Shown here one piece after another: positions 1 through 9,588 of a stretch of DNA of 64,000 nt (position 1 is the stretch's first letter; each line of letters starts with the position of its first letter). Under the pieces are notes generated by a model. The model searched no databases. It saw only the letters and a program-made list of their open reading frames with translations, and was not told the origin of the DNA. The translations under genes were made by a program, and so were the position numbers. The stretch spans positions 806,001 to 870,000 of the forward strand of contig NZ_CP045925.1 of the NCBI RefSeq assembly GCF_020541265.1, given 5' to 3'. This stretch comes from Profftia lariciata (GTDB taxonomy: Bacteria > Pseudomonadota > Gammaproteobacteria > Enterobacterales > Enterobacteriaceae).

Positions 1-920
1 TAATACTATTAATTATTTTCTTATTAAGGAATACATATAGAAATATATATTATTTAATAATGCAGTGATATATTATATATTATCAATCATTATTATTATT
101 GTATAATATCAATATTTATAACTTATAATAATGATAAGTAAAATAAATTTTATAAAATAATCAAGAGTTAATATAAATATATATTTATAAAGATATGATA
201 ATTAACTTGATATTTAAATATCCAAGTTTATGTATATTCAATAATTTTCATTATAAATTATATTTTATAATAAAAGTTATAATAATTGCATTTTATTTTT
301 AATTAAAATTCAATTCATTTCATAAAATATGTTAACTATTAAATAAGACTAAATTATATTGATAACAATCAATAAAAATTATATACTTCATTAAATGATT
401 TTATTTACAAAGTAATTATATTTATATATAAATGTTGCATTAGATTACTAAACAATAATGTAAATATAATATTTAATATGTTAAAATAAAACATAGATCT
501 ATAAGATATTGTACTAAAATAATAAATCTTTTTATTAAAAAATATTTTTATATTTAAAATATTTATATGTAATTATATAATAACAAGATATTTATATAAA
601 TATAAAAAAGTTATATTTATGATTTTAGTTAATTATGGCAATAACTATTTGAAAGCTATCATAAATAATATTACTTGACATTCTAAATTAATCAATACAG
701 CATATCGTTGATTATAATTATTGATTATATTCATATGAATATTATTTGATTAAAGTATATAGATTTTTTATAAAAATTTATTATTAAATAATAATGCAAT
801 TAGAATAATGATATTAAATAACTAAAATTCATATAATATATTTGTTATATTATCAAAAATTTTATATAAAATTAATAAAGTTTTTATCTTTATAATGTTT
901 TAACTACAGAGATATGTTAA
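1..920. other. AT-rich non-coding region upstream of potD
   Basis: No intact gene is visible in either strand. In E. coli potC lies directly upstream of potD in the same direction, and a possible potC shred is listed separately at about 610-750. The remainder is low-complexity A/T sequence in which I can support nothing. Confidence 0.5.
610..750 (+). pseudogene. potC: possible remnant of potC (spermidine/putrescine permease)
   Basis: Read from about 613 on the plus strand, one frame gives I-F-M-I-L-V-N-Y-G-N-N-Y-L-K-A. It lines up without gaps on the PotC stretch VYSRLKGFDVRMLEA just before the EAA loop that docks on the ATPase: L, L and A are kept, F/Y and Y/F are swapped, and E becomes K by a single base change. 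A later piece (IID-Y at about 717-728) can be set against SMDD after a deletion. The position directly before potD is the expected one. Few identities survive, so this is only suggestive. Confidence 0.3.
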
Positions 921-2003
921 ATGAAAAAGTGTTTACTTCTAGTAAGTATTGTTATTTTATTATCTTTCGTAATTAATATTGCAATAGCTACTGATCAAAC
1001 ACATAAAACACATGAAAATAATATTATTTATTTTTATAATTGGACTGAATATGTACCTCTTAAACTTTTAGAACAATTTACCCAAGAAACAGGTATCAAG
1101 GTAGTTTATTCAACTTACGAATCAAATGAAACTATGTATGTTAAATTAAAAACATATCATAATAGCACATATGATCTAATTGTTCCTTCTACTTATTTTG
1201 TTGCTAAAATGAGTAAGGCAGGTATGCTTAAAAAAATAGATAAATGCAAGCTTAGTAACTTACATAATTTAGATAAAAATTTATTATATAAACCCTTTGA
1301 CCCTAAAAATGAATATTCTATTCCTTATCTATGGGGTGCAACAGTTATTGGTATTAATTCTGATTATATAGATCCTGCCAGTATTACTAGTTGGGGAGAT
1401 TTATGGAAAAAACAATATAAAGGTAGTTTATTACTGACTGATGATACACGAGAAGTTTTTCATATGGCGTTACTAAAACTAGGATATTCAGGTAATACTA
1501 CTAATCGAAAACAAATTCAAGATGCCTATGAAGAACTTAAAAAACTTATGCCTAATGTACTTACATTCAACTCTGATAACCCTGCGCATCCATATATAGA
1601 AGGAGAAGTTAATTTAGGTATGATTTGGAATGGTTCTGCTTTTATTGCACGTGAATCTGGTATGCCACTTAAAGTTATTGTACCTAAAGAAGGCGGCATT
1701 TTTTGGATGGATAGTCTATCTATTCCGGTAAATGCTAAAAATATAGATGGGGCTTTAAAGTTAATTAACTATTTATTACGTCCTAATGTTGCAGCACAAA
1801 TTGTTAAAACTATCGGCTATCCCACACCTAATTTAGCAGCTCAAAAATTACTACCAAAATATATTACTGATAATAAATATTTATACCCAGATGCAAAAAC
1901 TATTCTTCATGGCGAATGGCAAAATGATGTGGGAAATAATGCTAGCGCAATTTATGAACATTACTTTCAAAAATTAAAAGCTCAGCATATTAACGTAAAA
2001 TAA
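921..2003 (+). CDS. potD: spermidine/putrescine-binding periplasmic protein PotD
   Basis: 360 residues against about 348 in E. coli. A signal peptide (MKK followed by a hydrophobic run to about residue 23) directs it to the periplasm. The body is a typical polyamine-binding fold: it keeps the acidic pair in DDTREVF and the W-M-D of FWMDSLSIP, which contact the polyamine in the E. coli protein. It would deliver spermidine or putrescine to the PotABC permease. No intact potA, potB or potC is visible beside it; the upstream 920 bases hold at most a shred of potC. An AGAGA element 10 bases before the ATG is a modest ribosome binding site. Whether the transporter still works depends on genes outside the window. 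Confidence 0.9.
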   Translation: MKKCLLLVSIVILLSFVINIAIATDQTHKTHENNIIYFYNWTEYVPLKLLEQFTQETGIKVVYSTYESNETMYVKLKTYHNSTYDLIVPSTYFVAKMSKAGMLKKIDKCKLSNLHNLDKNLLYKPFDPKNEYSIPYLWGATVIGINSDYIDPASITSWGDLWKKQYKGSLLLTDDTREVFHMALLKLGYSGNTTNRKQIQDAYEELKKLMPNVLTFNSDNPAHPYIEGEVNLGMIWNGSAFIARESGMPLKVIVPKEGGIFWMDSLSIPVNAKNIDGALKLINYLLRPNVAAQIVKTIGYPTPNLAAQKLLPKYITDNKYLYPDAKTILHGEWQNDVGNNASAIYEHYFQKLKAQHINVK

Positions 2004-2485
2004 TAAATGTAATAAAAATTATTATTTAGGTAAATGCATGACAAATAATTAATTAATGATTTTACTATATATACCAATACAATAAATAATTAAATAAATA
2101 TTTTCATTTAATTATTAATATAATTTTAAATAAATAATATTAATATTTATTTTTTAAAATTAAATATATTATATATACAATAATGAAAATATAAAATTAC
2201 TTTATTAAAAATATATATTTTTAATATGTCTCAATGAATATCTAATAAATAATTGCAATAAATATTAATAAAATTATATATAATTTGCTAAAAATTATTA
2301 TTATACATCTAATTATATTTAATAATAAGCAACTATTTTATAAACGAGAGTGTTATAAATATAATATGTTTTTATAATATTGAATTGAATAATACTACTA
2401 AAAATCAATAATATTAAAATGAAATATATAACATTATATTATTTAGCTAAATATATTATAAAAGTCGTAATAGGATTTAAATATC
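2004..2485. other. non-coding gap between potD and the priA remnant
   Basis: About 480 bases of very AT-rich sequence. No reading frame, RNA gene or convincing hairpin was found. Confidence 0.5.
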
Positions 2486-4313
2486 ATGATTGTTATAGTA
2501 GTTATACCTATTTTATTACGTTGTGCATATTTAAAAGTATATTATGCTAAATTAATATTGTGCAAATATCATAACTAAAATTATAGTATTCTTTAAACAA
2601 CGTTATATAATTGGTATTATAACTAAATTAAGTTAATACAACTATGTATTAATACCAATATTAAAATTTATTAATTATATATTAGATCATAAATATCTTT
2701 TTTCTTATATACATTATATATTATTTTTATCTCCAGATTATTATTATGATTCTATTAAAAAATATTATTTTATGCGCTATGATTTGTTTAAAATAAATAT
2801 TAGCCCGTAAAACACGAAATATTTTATAAAAAAGTTATTACAGAGAAATCATTTTATTAAAAATAATTTGCAAAATTTTGCTCAAAATTAAAAAATTTTT
2901 TAGTTTTTTCAAAATACATTAATATCATTATCAATACATAGAATATAATGCACTTAAATAGTACTTTAAAAAATACAGACCAACAGTTTAGTTATATTAT
3001 ATTTTAAATATATTAATAATATACAATTAGCTTTTCAAGTATTTAATAAATGATAAAAAATAAATATTAAATCTTGAATAAGATGATATTATTCAATTGA
3101 TTTATAATAAAAGAGGTCACTCATTTATTACTTAATTACTTTCAATATTATTAGTAATAGCAAAGAGAAAAATTATTCTTAATGTTATAGTAACAGTCTT
3201 AAAAGATATAAAGTATTAGGATTATTACTAGAAATTAACTGAATCCAAAAACTGTCACATTTTTAAAAAAAGTTGTAACATACTTTTAGATAACCCTACT
3301 CTACCTTAAATAAAATATACACTTTGTAGTTACGTGTATAAAAATAAGTATAAGTGTAATTATTATTAGAATAGATCCTACGCTATTAATACCTTTTATA
3401 TGTCTAAAAATAATTATTCTTGACTAAGAATATAAGCGTTATTATAAATAATAAAAGATGCCTATATTATTTACATAATTGACAGTATTTTGTACATTAA
3501 GACAAGATTTCAGCTATAATGAGCTAAGTTAATTTATCGTTACAGATAATGTATAATACTAAATTAAGAAAATATTGTTATTTGTAACTAATTCAAATTA
3601 TTAGATATATCAAACTAGTTTTTAATATTTATTAAATATAAAAATATTTTATATTATAAATAGTGTTATCTAATTTTATTTTACAAAATATATACAATAT
3701 CTATTGATGCAGCAAAACATGTTATTATATTTCTTAAGCTCTAAATATATACCTATATATTACTATAACAAAATGTAGCTAAATTCTTATATGTAGCACT
3801 ATAAGCATTATTATACTTTATATTAGCAATAATATCATATATGTTATTGTAATAATCAATAAAAGATCTTCCTAATTAGTGTTAATAATGTAGTAGTTTC
3901 TATTTTAGACTTATAGGGTTGATTATTAAATAATTTATAAATAAACTAAAAAATATTATTTTTTAAAACAAATAATACACGTATTACTTGCGATTACTAT
4001 AAACAGTAAAAGATTCTTAGAAGAATACGTAGCATATATAAAATACCTACATGCTAACTAGAAATACTACACACATAACATTTACATTCATAGCTATTGC
4101 TCAATCATATTGAGACTAAACTTTTTTGCTAATTTTAACTATTTAGAACTTTTTGCTTAATTTTATGCACACGTTTTTAGATAAATAAGAAAACTTGAAA
4201 AATAAAATGAGATAATATCTAAAAAGATATGATCTTAAAAAAATCTTTATATTAATACTACTAAATAACTTATAAGTATTTTTTATTAAGTGGATGCTAT
4301 AAAAACGTAAAAT
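2486..4313 (+). pseudogene. priA: decayed priA (primosomal helicase PriA)
   Basis: Stop codons and frameshifts interrupt every frame, yet PriA can be followed end to end on the plus strand. The start at 2486 reads MIVIVVIPILLR against the PriA N terminus MPVAHVALPVPLPR. VFFKQRYIIGII matches VPFGKQQERIGIV. DYYYDSIKN matches DYYHHPIGD. At 3353-3448 about 30 codons run without a gap over the helicase stretch ending in Walker B: IPF-x-x-L-KIIILD-stop-E for TPF-x-x-L-GVIVIDEE. RSIYKIPTC matches RRMMQLPPW near the C terminus, and IKWML at about 4285-4300 matches VKWVL at the very end. E. coli priA is about 2.2 kb, so the fossil has shrunk by roughly 15%. PriA restarts stalled replication forks. In E. 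coli priA diverges from rpmE; here both point the same way. Confidence 0.75.
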
Positions 4314-4895
4314 AATATATTTATTATAATATATAAGTCATCATTTTAATGCATACTCACGATTAAGACAATCAACATACATCAAAATATTTACAATACT
4401 TAAAAAACTTATTAAATACTATTTATTTGTAAAATAAATTATTTTAGATATTTGATTTTAGTTTTTTTATAATTTAAAATGCAAGATTTGATTTCTAATA
4501 ATTACTATAATATCTTTATATATTAGCTCTACAAAACTAGTTTTATAAACACCAATATTAATACATAATTTACTTAAAAAACATATCAAATAGATAATTA
4601 ATATAGAGCTAATAGGTTATAAAATAATATATAAAATATATTATAATTTTTAAAAATATTTTTTAAAAAATATTAATTTTATTTTATTACAATAAAATAT
4701 CATATAAGCAGAGTTAATTATTATAGAAAAATTGAATTAAAATACTTTTTTAAGTACATATATATTATGTTGATTGCAAATATGTTTTATATCTGTATAA
4801 TTTTTATTTCAGAATAATTATTATTCTAATACATTAATCAACTACCTAACACAATAAAATAGCTTAATAAAGCATTTTTTTAAAATAAGGTTTTT
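4314..4895. other. non-coding gap between the priA remnant and rpmE
   Basis: About 580 bases of A/T-rich sequence with no supported gene. The last 20 bases hold the AAGG ribosome binding site of rpmE. Confidence 0.5.
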
Positions 4896-5111
4896 ATGAA
4901 AAAAAATATTCACCCTAATTATATGGCAGTAACTGCAACTTGTTCTTGTGGCAATGTAATTAAAATTAATTCTACCGTATGTCGAGACCTCAATTTAGAT
5001 GTATGTTGTAACTGTCATCCATTCTATACCAATAAACAACGTGATATTACTAGTGGTGGCCGTGTTGATCAATTTAATAAACGTTTTAAAGTTTTATATA
5101 CAAAAAAATAA
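4896..5111 (+). CDS. rpmE: 50S ribosomal protein L31, zinc-binding form
   Basis: 71 residues, colinear with E. coli L31 (70 residues). Cys16, Cys18, Cys37 and Cys40 form the zinc site that defines the C+ form, as opposed to the cysteine-free ykgM type. The conserved C-terminal GGRVDQFNKRF is present. L31 sits at the bridge between the two ribosomal subunits. An AAGG element lies 6 bases before the ATG. It stands alone, flanked by a dead priA and 2.4 kb of non-coding DNA. Confidence 0.97.
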   Translation: MKKNIHPNYMAVTATCSCGNVIKINSTVCRDLNLDVCCNCHPFYTNKQRDITSGGRVDQFNKRFKVLYTKK

Positions 5112-7513
5112 TTTTTTAATTCATAAAAAATATAAAATTATTTAATTTAAATATTAATATTTTTTATTTAAAAATTATTAATATTTATCAATTTTTTTAA
5201 AAAAATTATTTATATATTATTTTTTAATAAAAAGTATATCTAATACATTGTAACATATATCATACTAAAATATAAATAAAACATAGTTGCATATGTATTT
5301 TAATATTTTTATAAGATTTTTATTTAAAAAGAATATACAAAAATATTAGATATATTATCTATATCGTAATTATGTATTAATGTTAAATTTAATACGCAGG
5401 TAGTATAAAATATTTTTATGTTAAGAATATATATATATATTTTAAAAATCATTTATATAAAAAATAAAATTATCAAGAAATGTATTCTTTACAATGCTAT
5501 TATATTATAAATATATAATTTTCAATTATTTTTAATGTTATTTTATTAAATTATAATCTATATCTTATTAAAAAGTAATAATAATTAATATATTGTTTTT
5601 TATTACAATTTATTTGCTCTTTTACTAAAAAATATACTGAATGTAGTATATATAAAATATATTTTTGTAAAATTATTCATACTATGAATATTATATATAA
5701 TAATTATATGCAATATTAATAAATATATATTTTAAATATAATTATATATACAATAGTAATAAAATGTATTTATTTAGTGATATAATAAAATTACATATTT
5801 TTATGTATATTAATAATAATATTATATATCAAATATAAAAAGTATAATATTAGATTTCATTTTGATAAGACAAATAAACTAATGCATTATTACTAATGTT
5901 TATTATATAATTTTTTATGAAATAAAATTAATAATTATTAATAATTAATATTAAAAATATTATATATTAATAGTTATAATATAAACAATATTACTTGTAT
6001 TTTTTTAAAAAAATTAACTAAATGTATTCATTAGTTAATTATAATGTATATAATTATTTAACTATTTTTTAAAAAAATTTTACTTAAAAAATATTTTATT
6101 TATATGCTAATCAATAGTTATTTTAAGTTTATATTGAAGATAATTATAAATCATTTAATTAACCAGTCATACAACTAATATTTTATTCATTATTATAAAT
6201 TATTATTATACTTATAATAAATGCTAAAGTTATAAAATAAATAACATAGATAACATAAATAATAATCTACTTGATATATGATCATATATTAAAAAATTAT
6301 TTATTTACAGACAGGATAATTGATAAAAATTTAATGATACAAATCAATAATGTATCTTCTAACTAATAAAATTTTAATAATTATTCTATGGTCATGAAAA
6401 ACTACAAAAATTAACAATAACTAATTATAAATTTCTTCTAAAATACTTATTTTATACAAAAATTAATTAAATATATAAAATATATATTAATATAATATTT
6501 GTATAAAAAATATTATTGATTACTTTATATTATTGTAATGTAACTAAAATTAGAAATAGTAAAAATATTTAAATTTATTTTATATAATAATTATAAATTT
6601 TATTATTCAAATATAATATTTATCTGATAAAGATCATAATAAAATATAATTACTTATACTGAAAGTATACTCATTAAGTAATGAATAAGTATTATTAGTT
6701 AATAACTAATATATACATATTAATGTTTAAGTAAATGCTATATTATAGCTATTAATTGTTTATCTTGAATTTTTTAAAATTAATAATATTTAAGAAAATA
6801 TTTAAAATATATAAAAATATTAATTAACTTTTTATATTTTAGATAAAAATCACTATTAAAAATTGAGTAAATAATATAAAGAGTTTAACAAAATTATTGT
6901 AATACATAACTTAATAAAATTATAGCATAATAATAAATAAAAATAAATTATTTTTTATAAATTATCCAGAATACTAACATACATTATCTTTATTAAAGAT
7001 AAAATAAAAAATAAATATAATAAAAAAATTATTACTTTCAAGCTTATAATTTATTACTAATAAACTAATGTTTTAATTAAATGTAATATTTTAATAAAAA
7101 AGATACATATTATTATAATAATAAAGATTATTTAATAATATTTTAACATATATTAAAGATATCTACATTATTAGATGTTAAATAACAATACTATTGTTGC
7201 AATAATAGTATATGTAAATAATCTTAAGTAAGATTATTTTAAATAAATATTCTTATAAGAAATAACTAAAATAAGCTTAAACAATAAAAACCATAAAAAT
7301 AATAAAATTTATACAGTTAATATAAATTATTATAACACATAAACAATATTTTAAATACATACCTATAAATTGAAAAATAACATTTTATCACTAGGAGATA
7401 TTGATAAAAATTATTTTATTGTCTAATGAATATTTATTAATAATTTTTAAAAAATAAAAATATTATACAAATAATTAAAAAATATTATATAACTATAATA
7501 GTAATTGTGATAA
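5112..7513. other. 2.4 kb non-coding region
   Basis: One of the longest and most A/T-rich gaps. I translated several slightly GC-richer patches on both strands and recognised nothing. It may be fully eroded gene sequence. Short A/T palindromes are frequent but not distinctive at this composition. Confidence 0.5.
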
Positions 7514-7590
7514 TGGTCGGCGAGAGAGGATTTGAACCTCCGACCCACTGGTCCCAAACCAGTTGCGCTACCAAGCTGCGCTACTCGCCG
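7514..7590 (-). tRNA. proM: tRNA-Pro(UGG)
   Basis: 77 bases forming a complete cloverleaf. The anticodon loop TTTGGGA gives UGG, the T arm is GGAGG-TTCAAAT-CCTCT, and the 3' CCA is encoded (ACCA end at 7514-7517). It is nearly identical to E. coli proM. Last gene of the Arg-His-Leu-Pro cluster. Confidence 0.97.
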
Positions 7591-7656
7591 ATCAATAATT
7601 GATTTGATATTATATTTTATTATGTTTTAAATTTTATGAATTGATATTTATAATTA

Positions 7657-7740
7657 TACGAAGAGAGGGACTTGAACCCTCATGCCTATAAAGACACTAA
7701 CACCTGAAGCTAGTACGTCTACCTATTCCGTCATCTTCGC
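7657..7740 (-). tRNA. leuT: tRNA-Leu(CAG)
   Basis: 84 bases without an encoded CCA: the gene ends at discriminator A73 and is followed by TAA. The anticodon loop TTCAGGT gives CAG. The long variable arm keeps pairing (GTCT with AGGC) although most of its bases differ from E. coli. The first acceptor pair is G1-U72, where E. coli has G-C. It needs the CCA-adding enzyme to mature. Confidence 0.95.
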
Positions 7741-7754
7741 AATTTTATTAATCT

Positions 7755-7831
7755 TGGGGTGGCTAATGGGATTCGAACCCACGACCACTGGAATCACAAT
7801 CCAAGGCTCTACCATCTGAGCTATAGCCACC
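7755..7831 (-). tRNA. hisR: tRNA-His(GUG)
   Basis: 77 bases. The anticodon loop TTGTGAT gives GUG. The extra 5' G (G-1) typical of tRNA-His is encoded at 7831 and pairs with C73. The CCA end is encoded at 7755-7757. Second gene of the cluster. Confidence 0.97.
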
Positions 7832-7889
7832 ATAAATTAATAATAAAATTATTATAATTTAAATAATTTATAAAAATTTTTATAAACTA

Positions 7890-7963
7890 TGCGTCCGACA
7901 GGATTTGAACCTGAGACCTCTGTCTCCGGAGAACAGCGCTCTATCCAGCTGAGCTACAGACGC
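7890..7963 (-). tRNA. argX: tRNA-Arg(CCG)
   Basis: 74 bases without an encoded CCA; discriminator A73 is followed by TAG. The anticodon loop CTCCGGA gives CCG. First gene of the cluster, as argX is in E. coli. The acceptor stem holds one T-G wobble (T6-G67). Confidence 0.95.
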
Positions 7964-9588
7964 TTATTGATATTTTAGAAATGCATATATTATGTATTTA
8001 GTATTATAATGTCTAGTACTTTTTAAAATAAAATATATAATATGTATTAAAATATACTTAATAAATATTATTATATTAATAATATCATGATTTATAAAAT
8101 ATTAATAATTTATTAGATCTAAAATACATCAAATAATTCAACAATAACTATTAAAGACAAAAAACTATATTTTTAATATATGTTATAATCACTTAATAAA
8201 TTATACCTATATAACTAAAAATAATTTCTTGATATTTGTTATTAAGATAATTTATTGTTATTCATATATATCATTATAATTTTTAATTAATGCATTAATT
8301 GTTCTTAATTCATAACACATATATTATATATATTAATTTTATTAGTATTAAATGATCTTTTTACATTCTCTGATAATGTATATAAGTATATATTTTGACT
8401 AAAATTTTTAATTATTTTAAATAAATAAGATATAAAATATAATTTTTTAAAAATTTTTTAATAAAATTTAAGAAAATTATTAAATTATTGTATATATATC
8501 AATGAAACAATTAATTAATATTAAGATAATTAAATATATATAATTTTTTTTATAAAATACTGTTACATATCAAAATAAAAAACAATATAATAACTATTCT
8601 TTAAAAGAATAATACATGAATATTTTAAATAAATCATTAAACAAAAAACTTATAATAAAATATCTAATTAAAACTTAATAATATTAATTATATAAAATAA
8701 TATCTTTATAGAAAATTGTTAATTATTAAAATAATGTTATTAAACACAGATAACTATTGAGTATCTTTATAACTTAATAACATATACTTTATTTAGAAAG
8801 TACTATATAATATGTTTTATAAAAATTATCATAAATATTTTTAATAAGTTAAAAAAATTAAAAAACAAATATAAATTATTTATTAAAATCATACATTATA
8901 TTAATCATATTAAATATAATATTAACGATATTAAAAATAAAATAATAAAAAGTATAAATATATCATTTAGTAGAATCATATAATAATATTACTAAATAAT
9001 AAAAACTTACAATAAAACCAACAAAAAACACAACTCGTATACATCATGATGTATATCATAATAAATATTATCATATTAATGATATACTGTAAAAGTAAAA
9101 CTACTAAAATATATCATATTATCTAATATTTATCAAACCAATAATGTTAAGAAAAACATAACTTATAATAAATAAATATTTAACTAAATACAAAAAATAA
9201 AAACATAAATTATACTATTAATAATTTTAATTATATTTTAGAACAATATTTATTATTTATCTATTTATAAAGAATATGAAACTTTAATAATAAAAGAATC
9301 ATTAGCACTCTTTATATTTATAAAATTATTAAAAATAATATTGTCAACTAATAATAATTTATTATAAAGCAATCTATATCAAATAACACAATATTTGTGC
9401 AAATTCATTTTTTATATATTTTATATATAATAAAATTATTTTATAAAAAACTATCAAATAATTAAACATATATATTATCTTCTAAAATAACTAATTAATA
9501 TTCTATAATCATTAAATATTAATTATTCTTTTTAAGAAATATACAACATTACAGTTTTCATTATGTGAGAATGACAGGACTATTTTTT
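7964..9588. other. 1.6 kb non-coding region before leuS
   Basis: No gene or recognisable fossil in either strand apart from the candidate promoter element beside the tRNAs and the leuS ribosome binding site (AGGA at 9575-9578). Confidence 0.5.
8003..8008 (-). promoter_or_regulatory. candidate -10 box of the tRNA cluster
   Basis: The minus strand reads TATAAT about 40 bases before the first tRNA. I see no convincing -35 hexamer at 17 bases, and TATAAT is common by chance at this composition, so the call is weak. Confidence 0.3.
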
